Part shown: in pieces, positions 44,573-54,555 of the stretch
Position numbering within the stretch: position 1 is the first letter of the stretch
How the letters are laid out: the number at the start of each line of letters is the position of its first letter
DNA from: JBBIPA01 sp963775935
Lineage (GTDB): Bacteria; Chloroflexota; Dehalococcoidia; GIF9; UBA5629
Assembly: GCA_963775935.1 (NCBI GenBank)
Contig: CAVZKR010000004.1
Location: forward strand, 517,215-581,214
Length of the DNA: 64,000 nucleotides
Direction: 5' to 3'
The notes under the pieces: generated by a model
What the model was told of the DNA's origin: nothing
The model's input: the letters and a program-made list of their open reading frames with translations, nothing else
Databases searched by the model: none
Position numbers and translations under genes: made by a program

Positions 44573-44584
44573 AAGGACCGTGTA

Positions 44585-46180
44585 ATGGTTACTGAAGATA
44601 TTATAGATACTACGATAGCGCCGAAGAAACACGGCAAACGCTCGAAGAAGTGGCACCGGATACGTTTGGCGGTTCAGGTGCTGGTACTGCTTTTCTTCCT
44701 CTATCTCCTTCTGGGAACAACTCAGCAGCTATCCACGTTCTTGCCCCCTGATTTCTTTTTCCATCTGGACCCGCTGGCGGGGATTTCAGCGATACTGGCC
44801 AGTCGTACCTGGATAGCGCCCATGGCGCTGGGTCTTGTTACGCTGGCAATCACCATAGCTTTTGGTCGTGTCTGGTGTAGCTGGGTATGTCCTATGGGTT
44901 CCATACTGGACTGGGTGCCATCGCACCGGGTGCGGAAGAATAATCTGGACAAGCTGGATATCCCCTCCTACTGGCGACAGGTCAAATATTTTTTGCTGTT
45001 TGTTATCCTGGTTGCCGCTCTGTTTGGCAGCTTAACGTTGATGTTCCTCGATCCCATCACCCTGCTTTTCCGCAGCATTGCCAGTGCGGTATTGCCGGGA
45101 CTTAGCCTCGTTATTGAAGGGGTTGAGTCATTGTTCTATGGCATTGCACCGCTTCGACCAGCGGTAGAATGGTTCGATGGGCTGGTTCGGGGCTGGCTGG
45201 TGACAGGACAAGACTTTTTCTGGCCTAATATATTGATTCTTTTTGTATTCGTGGTAGTGTTAGCGCTTAATGCCATCCGCTCCCGTTTCTGGTGTCGCTA
45301 TCTCTGTCCCCTGGGCGGCCTCCTGGCGCTTGTCTCTCGATTAGCTAGGGTGCGGCATAAGGTGGATGAGGCGAAATGCGTCTCCTGTAAACGCTGTGCC
45401 GTGTTTTGTCATACGGGCGCTATCGACCCTGAGAAAAAGTTTGCCGCCAGCGCTGCTGAGTGCACCACCTGTATGGAATGTGTGGGCATCTGTCCCACCA
45501 AAGCTATATCGCTTTCGGGGCAATCGGGATTGGCTCCGAGCCAGAGATATGACCCATCCCGTCGGCAGTTCCTGGCATCCATTGGTCTGGCTGTGATTGG
45601 TGCAGCTTTGTTACGGTTCATCCCTGTCTTTGGCGGAAAGAAACCACAGGCTATCATCAGACCTCCGGGAACCAGCGAGGAACAGTTATTGAACCAGTGC
45701 ATTCGCTGCGGCGAATGTATCAAAGTCTGCCCTACCGGCTCGATACAGCCGATCTCATCGGCGGAAGGCTGGGAGAATTTGTGGACGCCAGCGCTGATAA
45801 TGCGTAAGGGCTATTGCGACTACTCCTGTAATTCCTGCGGTAAGGTTTGTCCCACCGGCGCCATCCCTGAATTAGCCCTGGAGCAGAAACGAAAGACTGT
45901 GCTGGGGAGGGCGGTTATCGATCAGAACAGGTGTATTCCCTGGGCCCAGGGGCTGGAGTGCGGTGTCTGTGAAGAGGTCTGTCCTGTTCCCGGGAAGGCA
46001 ATTACACTGAAAGGGGGCGGTGGAGGAAAGGGACAGAGGTCAGCAACACGCAGGCCGGAAGTGGTGGGAAATTCATGTATCGGCTGCGGCCTTTGTGAAA
46101 CGCAGTGCCCTGTCGCTGGTGTATCAGCCATCCGTGTCTATCCCGTTGGCTACGACCCTGGTATAAAGCCGATAGATTAA
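44585..46180 (+). CDS. NapH/NapG-like membrane polyferredoxin (fused)
   Basis: The 531-residue protein has an N-terminal NapH-like half with several membrane helices and the CSWVCPMGSILDW and CRYLCPLGGLLAL motifs, then ferredoxin clusters (CVSCKRCAVFCHTGAI; CTTCMECVGICP). After a Tat-like segment (SRRQFLASIGLAVIG, near residue 320) comes a NapG/MauM-like half with further 4Fe-4S motifs (CIRCGECIKVCPTGSI; CNSCGKVCPTGAI; CIGCGLCETQCPVAG). NapH and NapG are usually separate quinol-oxidising subunits; here they are one chain. It likely carries electrons between the membrane and the DUF362 protein. Confidence 0.85.
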   Translation: MVTEDIIDTTIAPKKHGKRSKKWHRIRLAVQVLVLLFFLYLLLGTTQQLSTFLPPDFFFHLDPLAGISAILASRTWIAPMALGLVTLAITIAFGRVWCSWVCPMGSILDWVPSHRVRKNNLDKLDIPSYWRQVKYFLLFVILVAALFGSLTLMFLDPITLLFRSIASAVLPGLSLVIEGVESLFYGIAPLRPAVEWFDGLVRGWLVTGQDFFWPNILILFVFVVVLALNAIRSRFWCRYLCPLGGLLALVSRLARVRHKVDEAKCVSCKRCAVFCHTGAIDPEKKFAASAAECTTCMECVGICPTKAISLSGQSGLAPSQRYDPSRRQFLASIGLAVIGAALLRFIPVFGGKKPQAIIRPPGTSEEQLLNQCIRCGECIKVCPTGSIQPISSAEGWENLWTPALIMRKGYCDYSCNSCGKVCPTGAIPELALEQKRKTVLGRAVIDQNRCIPWAQGLECGVCEEVCPVPGKAITLKGGGGGKGQRSATRRPEVVGNSCIGCGLCETQCPVAGVSAIRVYPVGYDPGIKPID

Positions 46181-46201
46181 TAATAACGAAGTAACGGTGG
46201 T

Positions 46202-46232
46202 TGTAAGGTCACCTCTGGGAGGCGACTCTTAC
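46202..46232. terminator. Imperfect hairpin between converging genes
   Basis: GTAAG...CTTAC, GTC...GAC and CCTC...GAGG pair in a nested, interrupted stem between the NapH-like gene and the thiolase. There is no long T-run, so terminator function is uncertain. Confidence 0.4.
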
Positions 46233-46237
46233 AGAGA

Positions 46238-47479
46238 TTACCCTCTTTCCACGATGGCGGCGATGCCCATGCCGCCACCGCCGCAGATAGTAATCATTCC
46301 GTACTGCTCATTGCGTCGGCGCATTTCATAGAGCAGGGTAGTCATGATTCTAGTGCCGGTGGCGCCCAGGGGATGTCCCAGCGCCACGCAGGAGCCGTTG
46401 ACATTAATCCTGTCGTAGTCCTTGTCCGTTATCCCCAGTTCCCTGAAGTTCGCCAGCGCCTGAACGGCAAAGGCCTCATGTACTTCGAGCAAGCCAATCT
46501 GCTTGATAGTAAGTCCGGCTTTGCTTAATGCCAGCTTCGCTGCCGTGGTAGCAGCTCTCCAGGCATAGCGCGGGTCGGCGCCGCTGAAGACGAAGGCTTT
46601 GAGTGAAGCCATCGGCTCGATGTTCAATTTTTTCGCTTTCTCTTCTGGCATTAGCACGCACAATGCGGCGCCGTCATTCTCGCCTGAGGAATTGCCGGCA
46701 GTGCAGACGCCACCCAGCACTGGTTTAAGTTTTGACAGCGTTTCCAGAGTGGTGTCAGGGCGCGGGCGCTCGTCATCGCTGAATACTTTCGGCTCCCCTT
46801 TAGGCTGGGGGACCGATACCGGGATGATTTCCTCCTTGAATTTGCCCGATTTAATGGCAGCCACAGCCCGTTGATTGCTGATTACTGCCCATTTGTCCAC
46901 TTCTTCTCTGGTTATGCCGTGTTCCTTTGCAGCGCTCTCTGCCCAGGTCATCATGGTAGGCAATACGCCGAATCTATCATGCGGCTGCGACATCACCCGG
47001 GCTCTCTGAATCCTGTCATACAGCGGTAATCCCCAGGTTGACAGGCTGCCATGCCCTTTTGGCATATCACTAGTGCCCCCCAGCGACCATCTGATATCGC
47101 CGGTGAGGTAGAACTCGACAGTGCTCATGCTCTCCACGCCGCCGCCTACCGTGATTTCAGCGTTTCCAGTCTGGACGAGCATCGAGGCGAAGCAGATAGC
47201 ATCGAGTCCGCTGGGGCAGCGCCGGTCCATGGTGAAGCCCGGTTTTTCTACTGGCCAGCCTGCTTTCAGCAGTGACATCCGGGCGATGTTCACATATTCG
47301 CCGCTCTGGTAGTTCTCGCCCATGACCACAGCGTCAACCTGCTTTGGTTCCAGCTTAGCCCTTTTGATGACTTCATTGAGCACCAGAGCGCCCAGTTCAT
47401 AGGCAGGCACGGTTCGCAGAGAACCGCCGAAGTTGCCTATAGGCGTCCTGGCTGCGCTCACGATAACTGTTTTACTCAT
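46238..47479 (-). CDS. Acetyl-CoA acetyltransferase (thiolase)
   Basis: Thiolases join or split acyl-CoA and acetyl-CoA. The 413-residue length and motifs fit: AARTPIGNFGGSL at the N-terminus, the acyl-accepting Cys88 in DRRCPSGLDAI, the NVNGSCVALGHPLGATG motif near residue 360 with the active-site His, and ICGGGGMG with the second Cys near the C-terminus. Whether it serves synthesis or beta-oxidation is not visible; it stands alone. Confidence 0.93.
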   Translation of the reverse strand: MSKTVIVSAARTPIGNFGGSLRTVPAYELGALVLNEVIKRAKLEPKQVDAVVMGENYQSGEYVNIARMSLLKAGWPVEKPGFTMDRRCPSGLDAICFASMLVQTGNAEITVGGGVESMSTVEFYLTGDIRWSLGGTSDMPKGHGSLSTWGLPLYDRIQRARVMSQPHDRFGVLPTMMTWAESAAKEHGITREEVDKWAVISNQRAVAAIKSGKFKEEIIPVSVPQPKGEPKVFSDDERPRPDTTLETLSKLKPVLGGVCTAGNSSGENDGAALCVLMPEEKAKKLNIEPMASLKAFVFSGADPRYAWRAATTAAKLALSKAGLTIKQIGLLEVHEAFAVQALANFRELGITDKDYDRINVNGSCVALGHPLGATGTRIMTTLLYEMRRRNEQYGMITICGGGGMGIAAIVERG

Positions 47480-47520
47480 ATAACACCTTTTAGCACTTTA
47501 TTTCACTATAATTTTTCGAG

Positions 47521-47751
47521 CTACCATGCTGAGCCGAGTCCCTTACAGTCGGGACAGAGCTTGGTGGTGCCGCTTGCGACCGGAACTTGCCCTGCTCCCT
47601 GGCAGAATGAGCAGTGTTTGGCATCCTGCGGTATCAGATTAAAGCCTTTTCCCATGCATACTGGACATGGCTTGAGATTGGAAAGTATCCCGTGGGGGTC
47701 GGGCAATGTGCCCTTCCCCTTGCAGTAAGGACAACGTTTTTCCATTATCAT
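47521..47751 (-). CDS. Small zinc-finger protein with DnaJ-type CxxCxGxG repeats
   Basis: From ATG 47751, with GGGAGG five bases upstream, the 76-residue protein is built of four CxxCxG units (CPYCKGKGTLPD, CPVCMGKGF, CSFCQGAGQV, CPDCKGLG), like the Cys-rich domain of DnaJ. Two zinc ions would be bound. Such stand-alone proteins may act in folding or redox control, but I cannot name the role. Confidence 0.8.
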   Translation of the reverse strand: MIMEKRCPYCKGKGTLPDPHGILSNLKPCPVCMGKGFNLIPQDAKHCSFCQGAGQVPVASGTTKLCPDCKGLGSAW

Positions 47752-47931
47752 AAAATCCTCCCTTAGACAGGGTCTTTTTACCTTAAAACAATCGCCATCA
47801 TTATACAATATTTCCAACTGTACTTATTATGTCGGAAAGAAGGATAAATGGTGAAATGTTTAAAAATCTTAATAAAAGCTTAATATTGACATGGTACTAT
47901 TCGTGTAGTAGAAAGGAGGTGGAACACAGAA

Positions 47932-48474
47932 ATGTGGAAAACCAAGAAATTTATTATAGCTGCCGTGTTGATTGCTGTAGTGCTGGTAGCAACCGTTACC
48001 AGCGTAGCTCTGGCGCAGGACCCTGCGGGGACTAAACCACGCCAGACTATGCTAACCAGAGTTGCCCAGATACTGGGCATCGACCAGACAAAGCTTGAAG
48101 CGGCCTTCAAGCAGGCGTTCAATGAACAGAAAGAGACGTTCAAGCAGAATCGTGCCGCGGCTCTGGACAAAGGACTCCAGCAATTGGTGAAAGATGGCAA
48201 AATAACCCAGCCGCAGGCAGATGCATTCGAAGCCTGGCTGAAAGCCAAACCGGCGGATGTTCCCAATATCGGTATAAAAGGGCTGGAAAAGCTGTTAAAG
48301 GACGGCAAGATCACCCAGAAGCAGTTCGATGCCTACAAGGCTTGGCAGGACAAGAAGCCGGATATACCGTTACCTAAACGCCCCGATTTCAATGGCCCCA
48401 GACCGGGTAGGGGCTTCTTCCCTGGCGTAAAGCCAGCGCCGCAGTCCCAGACGGGACCGGCACCTACTGTGTAA
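47932..48474 (+). CDS. Secreted protein with two helical repeats (DUF2680-like)
   Basis: The 180-residue protein has a signal peptide (KKFIIAAVLIAVVLVATVTSVALAQ, cleavage near residue 29). Two direct repeats follow: GLQQLVKDGKITQPQADAFEAW and GLEKLLKDGKITQKQFDAYKAW, each with DGKITQ, then a Pro-rich tail. The pattern resembles small secreted DUF2680 proteins of unknown function. A strong AAAGGAGGTGG ribosome site and a TTGACA at 47886 lie upstream. Confidence 0.75.
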   Translation: MWKTKKFIIAAVLIAVVLVATVTSVALAQDPAGTKPRQTMLTRVAQILGIDQTKLEAAFKQAFNEQKETFKQNRAAALDKGLQQLVKDGKITQPQADAFEAWLKAKPADVPNIGIKGLEKLLKDGKITQKQFDAYKAWQDKKPDIPLPKRPDFNGPRPGRGFFPGVKPAPQSQTGPAPTV

Positions 48475-48500
48475 TATAACCACTTGCACCTCTTTCAGAT

Positions 48501-48535
48501 AGAAGTGGGGAACTTAGTTCCCCACTTCTGTTTTT
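48501..48535 (+). terminator. Strong rho-independent terminator
   Basis: A perfect 13-bp stem (AGAAGTGGGGAAC with its complement, loop TTA) is followed by GTTTTT. It ends the secreted-protein transcript. The remaining 200 bases before 48739 hold no gene I can see, only a small TCGAAC/GTTCGA palindrome at 48648-48662. Confidence 0.9.
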
Positions 48536-48738
48536 ATGGGGGGAGGTAATCGGACAAAGGTGCGACAACTTAGTCAACTCGGGGAGGTGGCTCTCACAAA
48601 AGGCAATACATGATTGTGGGAGATGCCCGCCTCACCTTTGATACCGGTCGAACCAAGTTCGAATTGTAAGGAGCAACGGAGGGTCAAACATCGTTTTGAA
48701 CCAAGATGATGGATGCCGGTCATCCTCTCCTATTACGA

Positions 48739-50388
48739 TTATTTGCTTAGTGTAAAGTAATATCCATCGCCCAAGTTGTTAGGGTCAAATGCCCCTTTAA
48801 TCTTCTGCTGGTAGCGAAACACAGCCGGTTGTGGAGTGCCCGAAAACATGCGGTTGCGCATTTCTTCAGGTATTGCCATGCCATCAGCTCCTCTAGCAAA
48901 AGCATTTGTTCTCGACATAGAAGGGAATTTATGCTCCCGACACCATTGCGCTTCAGCTTCAAAGAATTCAAACGTCCCTTCGGTTGATTCCTTATCGTGG
49001 GGGTCGAAATGAGTAAAGTTCTCCCAGACAGTGCCACCACCACCACCTACCAAAGCCAGTCCTCCCATGGTGCAGTCACCCCCAGCAGCCACGATATTGC
49101 CCTTCTTTTCCCAATCACTCTTGAAGGCAGATACTTCATCCATATACCGTATTCCGAAGTCTGGAGCACCAAACAAACCAAATGCGCCATCGTAACCTCC
49201 GCCATAAACCAGGTTCAAGTTCTTATGTCCCATTCTGATTAAGTAAAGTAGCATCCAATTCTGTATAGCAGGGTCAGTCATCGCTGATACTTTCCAGCCT
49301 TCAGTCTCAGCTAATATTTCATCCAGAGCCTTCTCCTGCCATTCGATATCCCTTGGTGTCATTCCCGCCAGCACAAACTCGAAGTCATGCTTTGCTTCTT
49401 TAGTGTGTTTTTGCACTTCCGGATCCTTCACCAATTCCTCGATGTCCGAAAGTTTTTTGTCAGGGTCAGTAAGTATCCTGACCATCGCTGCTTTGAGATC
49501 TCTGCCCAGAAAATTGAATTGGCGATGAGCAATATAGCCTATACCGGCATCCCAAATTTTATAACTGGCATCAGCATATGACTGCCACGTAGGAAATGAC
49601 AGAGTATATGCTCTGAAGTTGTCTGATAACGATGTTTGATAAGCTGGCGGTTTCCCTTCGGCAGGGAGTACAGCTGGTCCTGGCCAGGGAAAGAGCTTAA
49701 GAGCAACCTTTGTTACCACACCCAATCCCCCCATAGGACCTGAAAGCCCTCTGATTACAGCCCTTGGGCTTGGCCCTGGTCCCTCACCATAGAACCAGCC
49801 TAACCTGGAACCCAGGGAGCCTGTCCTCAATATATCTCCATTAGGCATAACCCATTCTGCTCCCAGCATGTTCTCGTCAGCATAACCCATGGAGATGGTG
49901 TCTGGTCCCATTCCATTATAACCAGACGCGCTGGCAAGGGGAGAGCAACTGGAACCCGCCCCAATAATGTGGGTGTTCAATCCCACCTTCATCACTTCAG
50001 CTTGAAGCACTGCTGAAATGACATAAGGCTCGACGACAGCGAACATATTCTTCTCATCGATCTCAATTATTTTGTCCATCCGCCGCAAGTCGAGTTGAAT
50101 GGTATTGTCATAGGAAGGATAACCCATAGCAGACCAGAATGTACTTGAGGCTTTGAATTTTATCTTGTATTTGTTGCACGCTTTTACAATAGCCTGGACC
50201 TCCTCTACAGTTGCTGGCAATAGAACCGCTGCTCCTCGGGGTGTATAGACTCTGTAATGGGGTCCGAGGTGAATAGCAGTTGCCATCAGTGGATACCGGT
50301 AGGAATCCAATAATGCGGGGTCATCGGAGATGTGCTCCGTCCCGACAATGCTTTCAAACGCCTGATACATTTCTTTCGATAGCGCCAT
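48739..50388 (-). CDS. FAD-linked oxidase, GlcD/VAO type
   Basis: The 549-residue flavoprotein has the PCMH-type FAD-binding domain (VLLPATVEEVQAIVKACNKYKIKFKASSTFWS, GAGSSCSPLASASGYNGMG, RGLSGPMGGLGVVTKVALKLF) and a C-terminal substrate cap ending FRYQQKIKGAFDPNNLGDGYYF. Family members oxidise hydroxy acids or phenols (glycolate/lactate oxidase, 4-cresol dehydrogenase). The substrate is unknown. It is the last gene of a run with an iron-sulfur protein and a second flavoprotein. Confidence 0.82.
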   Translation of the reverse strand: MALSKEMYQAFESIVGTEHISDDPALLDSYRYPLMATAIHLGPHYRVYTPRGAAVLLPATVEEVQAIVKACNKYKIKFKASSTFWSAMGYPSYDNTIQLDLRRMDKIIEIDEKNMFAVVEPYVISAVLQAEVMKVGLNTHIIGAGSSCSPLASASGYNGMGPDTISMGYADENMLGAEWVMPNGDILRTGSLGSRLGWFYGEGPGPSPRAVIRGLSGPMGGLGVVTKVALKLFPWPGPAVLPAEGKPPAYQTSLSDNFRAYTLSFPTWQSYADASYKIWDAGIGYIAHRQFNFLGRDLKAAMVRILTDPDKKLSDIEELVKDPEVQKHTKEAKHDFEFVLAGMTPRDIEWQEKALDEILAETEGWKVSAMTDPAIQNWMLLYLIRMGHKNLNLVYGGGYDGAFGLFGAPDFGIRYMDEVSAFKSDWEKKGNIVAAGGDCTMGGLALVGGGGGTVWENFTHFDPHDKESTEGTFEFFEAEAQWCREHKFPSMSRTNAFARGADGMAIPEEMRNRMFSGTPQPAVFRYQQKIKGAFDPNNLGDGYYFTLSK

Positions 50389-50406
50389 AGTTCGATTCCT
50401 CCTTTG

Positions 50407-51720
50407 TTAGAGTGCCTGCTGTACTAACTCAGTAATGTCAAAGACTTTCATTTTTTCATCTGCAGTAGTAATAGCATCGAGGAAGTTCCGCTCACACCAT
50501 GGGCAAGCGCTCACGATGGCATCGGCGCCTGTAGACTTAGCTTCTTCTATCCTCTCCATAGCTGTCCAGTTAGAAAAATCAGGGTAAGCTTCCTTTACTC
50601 CACCACCAGCCCCACAACACCAGGCATATTCTCTGATCCTCTCCATTTCGACTAGCTCAATCCCAGGGATAGCCTTGAGCACATCCCTTGGTGGGTCATA
50701 GACACCCCAGGCTCCGTTATACCTTGGTTTTGGAGGATCATAGGTTACTATTTGATTCCTTATCTTCTTTTCTTTTCCCTCCCAGGGTACATAGGGCTCT
50801 CCCTGTCTCCCTAGATGACAGGGGTCATGGTAGGTAACCCGCATGGGTATTCTCTTGGTAAATTTGATCTTGCCTTGTTTGATCAAACGGTCCAAAAACT
50901 GCACAGTGTGAAAAACCTCAAAATGAGCATTCAAACGAGGATAAAGACGGGTAAAGGCGTGATAACCGTCAGAACATGAGGTGACTATCGTTTTGACACC
51001 GGCCACTTTCCACGCCTGAATAGCATTCTCGGCAAATTTGACGAACTCCCCTCTATATCCCATATGATATGCTTTAGCACCACAACAGGATTCGTCTTTC
51101 CCCATAATGCCAATATCAACGCCAGCATTTTTGAGCAGAGTTACTGCTGTTCTAGCGACTTTCTGCAGTTCCTCATCATAGCTGAGTCGGCAACCAGCAT
51201 GAAACAGGACTTCGGCAGGCTCATTGATAATCTGTTTAACATCCAATCCATTTGCCCAGTCGCCCCGCTCAGATTTTGGTTTCAGCATCATGTTATCTTC
51301 TTTGCGGAGATGGTCAATATAGAGCATATGCTCTGGCAGTATTTGACCATCTTCAACCAGCTTGAAGCGCAACTCGTGCATCATTTCTAATGGTTCCAGA
51401 TTGTAGCGGCAAATCTTGTCGGAAACGTCACAGGACCCGCAGGTAACACATTTGTATACTATATCTGAGACCTTGTCTGTATAGCCACTCCAGCCATTCA
51501 GAAGTGATAGGGCAACAGCAAATCTGCCCCGTGCTGAGTAACTGTTGAAATTGCTATAAGCTATGCTGGGGCAACCTTTAGAGAATCTCCAGCTCTTTAT
51601 CTGGTCAAGTGGAATAAACTTACAGTAGGAACATTGGCTGCATCGCTCCATGTCAGCTTTATAGTCTTCTAGAGCCATCTTCTCATACCTCTCTTTCATT
51701 CCTTGCATGTCTAAAAACAC
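50407..51720 (-). CDS. CCG-domain (Fe-S)-binding protein, GlpC/HdrD-like
   Basis: The 437-residue protein has N-terminal iron-sulfur cysteines (CSQCSYCKF...KGCPS; CVTCGSCDVSDKICRYN) and two CCG domains (HAGCRLSYDE...DESCCGAKAYHMG; YHDPCHLGRQG...CCGAGGGVKEAYP). Such proteins pass electrons from a flavoprotein to menaquinone or another carrier. It overlaps the upstream flavoprotein gene by ten bases and precedes the other, so the three probably form one complex. Confidence 0.88.
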   Translation of the reverse strand: MFLDMQGMKERYEKMALEDYKADMERCSQCSYCKFIPLDQIKSWRFSKGCPSIAYSNFNSYSARGRFAVALSLLNGWSGYTDKVSDIVYKCVTCGSCDVSDKICRYNLEPLEMMHELRFKLVEDGQILPEHMLYIDHLRKEDNMMLKPKSERGDWANGLDVKQIINEPAEVLFHAGCRLSYDEELQKVARTAVTLLKNAGVDIGIMGKDESCCGAKAYHMGYRGEFVKFAENAIQAWKVAGVKTIVTSCSDGYHAFTRLYPRLNAHFEVFHTVQFLDRLIKQGKIKFTKRIPMRVTYHDPCHLGRQGEPYVPWEGKEKKIRNQIVTYDPPKPRYNGAWGVYDPPRDVLKAIPGIELVEMERIREYAWCCGAGGGVKEAYPDFSNWTAMERIEEAKSTGADAIVSACPWCERNFLDAITTADEKMKVFDITELVQQAL

Positions 51721-53174
51721 AATTTACCCGGGTTCATCACATTGTTAGGGTCGAATATCCGCTTAATCTTCTTTAAGACAATAGTGCTCTGTGCATCACG
51801 GTTAAAGGTCATATGTGCCCATATATTATAGGGACGAGAGAAGAACGCTCCTTGTTGGAGCAATGCTTCACTCGCCTTGGTGTAAAGCTCGCGCATACCA
51901 GCTACCTCTCTGGTGTTTCCTGGGTAATAAGGGAGACTGAATTCGCAATGGCAACTGGCACCCTGGTGTACTGGCTGGATATAGACACCTATCTCGGAGG
52001 TATCATACCTTTCTGTTTCTGCCACAGAGTACATTGTCCTGACAAATTCAGGCGTTTTTTCTAGTGTGGTTACGAAAAAGATATCCTGGCATCCGCCCTT
52101 ATAACCAAGTTTCCAATAAGGCTCGCGAGAGTAGCTCTGTATTGCCTCCAACACCTCACTATTCCTTGCACCGGGGATTTCCTGCAAAAGCTTCAGGCCA
52201 AATTGCTGGGCAATTTCTGAGATATCCTTCTCTTGAAAGTTAAGCCGCTCTCTCGGCAGTCTATCACGACCAGCTATCCCTACCATGACAACCCAGGCTG
52301 GTAATTCCCCAATCAATACCTTAATTCGTTCAGCTTTGTCTCCAAGTATACATGCCAGTGTGACGTTGTTTACTATCAGAAGCTCATCACCAAACCTGAA
52401 TCGAAGTAGTTTATAGACAAAATCAAGCAAGCTATCAAGGCTGCGAGATGATACGAAAAACAGCTTGTGTAATTGAGGTAGTACCTCACATTTTACTGAA
52501 GCCCAGGTGACAATACCCATACTTCCCTGAGCGCCTGAAACGAGCCTGTAAAAATCTGTTTGCGACGGACCAGCTGCCATAAATGGTGCCATGCCCAATT
52601 TGCTGTCTGCTTCTAAAGAACCCATAACTGCCGCATTACCAGTTGTCATCCTTTGACCATCTCCCCAGATTACTTCAATGCAGCGAAGTGGGTCGAGAAT
52701 TGACCATTGGGACCATGGAACTAGCCGTGGCTCCCTTTCCAGGAGACTGGCAATCACTGATTTATTAGCCCTAGGGAGTAATGTTGTAGTGAGCCTCATG
52801 CCTTTCTTTGCCAACTCTGATTGAAGCTGACTATAAGTTACCCCCGGCTCGATTACTGCCAGCCTGTTTCTACGATCGACGCTGATAATTCGTCTCATGT
52901 TACTAAGGTCGACAATAACTGAACCAGTTGCGGTTGGAACAGTATCACCATGAAAATGTGGCGGCCCAGAGCTTACCGGGACCAAGGATGTTCCTGTCTG
53001 GTTAGCCCATTTCACTATATCCTGCACCTCGTTTATATTCTTGGGTCTCACTATGTATCGAGGCATCATTGGATGAACAAAGCTCAAATCACTGGCATAT
53101 GTTTCCAATGTATCCCGCTCATCAACCACATTCTCATTGCCGACGATTTTCAATAAAGCTTGTTTATCAGGCAT
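51711..53174 (-). CDS. FAD-binding oxidoreductase, GlcD-like
   Basis: The 487-residue protein has the FAD-binding motif PKNINEVQDIVKWANQTGTSLVPVSSGPP near residue 50 and DLSNMRRIISVDRRNRLAVIEPGVTYSQL, and ends IKRIFDPNNVMNPGKLCF as in GlcD and D-lactate dehydrogenases. It likely oxidises an organic hydroxy acid and hands electrons to the CCG protein. It follows the TRAP transporter genes on the same strand after 75 bases. Confidence 0.86.
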   Translation of the reverse strand: MPDKQALLKIVGNENVVDERDTLETYASDLSFVHPMMPRYIVRPKNINEVQDIVKWANQTGTSLVPVSSGPPHFHGDTVPTATGSVIVDLSNMRRIISVDRRNRLAVIEPGVTYSQLQSELAKKGMRLTTTLLPRANKSVIASLLEREPRLVPWSQWSILDPLRCIEVIWGDGQRMTTGNAAVMGSLEADSKLGMAPFMAAGPSQTDFYRLVSGAQGSMGIVTWASVKCEVLPQLHKLFFVSSRSLDSLLDFVYKLLRFRFGDELLIVNNVTLACILGDKAERIKVLIGELPAWVVMVGIAGRDRLPRERLNFQEKDISEIAQQFGLKLLQEIPGARNSEVLEAIQSYSREPYWKLGYKGGCQDIFFVTTLEKTPEFVRTMYSVAETERYDTSEIGVYIQPVHQGASCHCEFSLPYYPGNTREVAGMRELYTKASEALLQQGAFFSRPYNIWAHMTFNRDAQSTIVLKKIKRIFDPNNVMNPGKLCF

Positions 53175-53249
53175 ACTTATTTCCTCCCGTTTGGACTTTT
53201 ACTTATTCTGTGGCATGACACCAAGTTCGAATCCGCGATAGTCTGCTAT

Positions 53250-54555
53250 TTAGTATGTCAAAAAACTAGGTAGAAAGGTGGCAATTTGAGGGAAGAATAA
53301 TAGTATTGCCAGAGCAACTGTCAGCGTACCAACATATGGCCATATACCTCTGAAGATAGTTGTTATTGGTATATCTTCAGCAAAACTTTTCACCACATAT
53401 ACATTTACACCAACAGGTGGTGTAATAACTCCCATCTCGCCTACTATTACCATCATTACCCCGAACCAGATAGGATCGAAATGAAGAGCAATGACCGTAG
53501 GAAATATGATAGGCATTGAAAGTGTCAGCAGAGCCATTGAATCCATAAAACAGCCACCTATCATGTAAGCGAACATTATCAGTGCCATAATTACCAAGCG
53601 GTCATATGGGAGCGACGAGAGCCATTGAGCGATAATAGTGGGTATCATTGTTACCGCTATGAAGCGACCAAAAATAATAGCTCCAGCAACAATGAATAAG
53701 ACGATACAGGTAATCCGTACCGACTCTGTAAGGGAGATAATCCATTTTTGCCAGCTCATCTGTTTTCTGGCCAGAGCAAGAACTAACATGAGCGATAGCC
53801 AGAATGGCTCCTGCCTGAGTGGGAGAAAACCAGCCCAAAAATAGCCCTCCTATAATAAAAAGAAATATTACTAATGTCTCACTAATCCCTATAATGCCCT
53901 CTCTTTTTTGCTGTGTGGTAGCTGGAGGTCCTGGTGGAGCCAGAGTCGGATTACGCAGACAGAGTATGGCAATTGTTGCGGCTAAAAGACCAGTGAGCAT
54001 AATTCCAGGCAAAACGCCAGCAATAAAAAGCTTTCCTATTGATTGTTCGGTCAAAATGCCATAAATGATAAATATCGTACTTGGTGGAATGAGAACGCCC
54101 AGGGTACCGGCAACTGCAATACTACCTGTACTCAGAGCGTCATCATAGTGATAACTCTTCATGACAGGTAAAGCTATTTTACCTATTGTGGCTGTAGTGG
54201 CAGTGCTCGACCCACAAATAGCACCAAAGCAGGCACAGGCAACAGTACTGGCTATTGCCAAACCACCAGGAAACCATCTAAAAACCACATAGGCAGCATT
54301 AAACAGCCTGGCGCCCACTCCAGAAGCTAAAGCGATGGTACCTCCGAGGACGAACATTGGAATAGCAGTGAAGGAGTAGTTTGATAGCTGGCTATAAATA
54401 TCCGAACCTAACAAAGAGAGGCCAGCCTCCGGTGAAGTCATATAACAGAAGCCGATTATCCCAGCAATGAGCATGCTGAATGCAATCGGCACCTCCATGG
54501 CAAACAACACCATAAGAAGACAAAAACCAATAAGGCCAACAATCGGTGGGCTCAT
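53250..54555 (-). CDS. dctM: TRAP transporter large permease DctM (frameshifted)
   Basis: DctM is the membrane channel of sodium-driven TRAP uptake systems for organic acids. The N-terminal part has typical motifs (FAMEVPIAFSMLIAGIIGF; CACFGAICGSSTATTATIGKIALP; GTLGVLIPPSTIFIIYGILTEQSIGKLFIAG). One extra base near 53790 breaks the frame: after AGAILAIA the correct line continues MLVLALARKQMSWQKW in the next frame to MGVITPPVGVNVYVV and the end at 53250. Corrected length is about 434 residues, which is normal. It overlaps dctQ by four bases. Confidence 0.87.
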
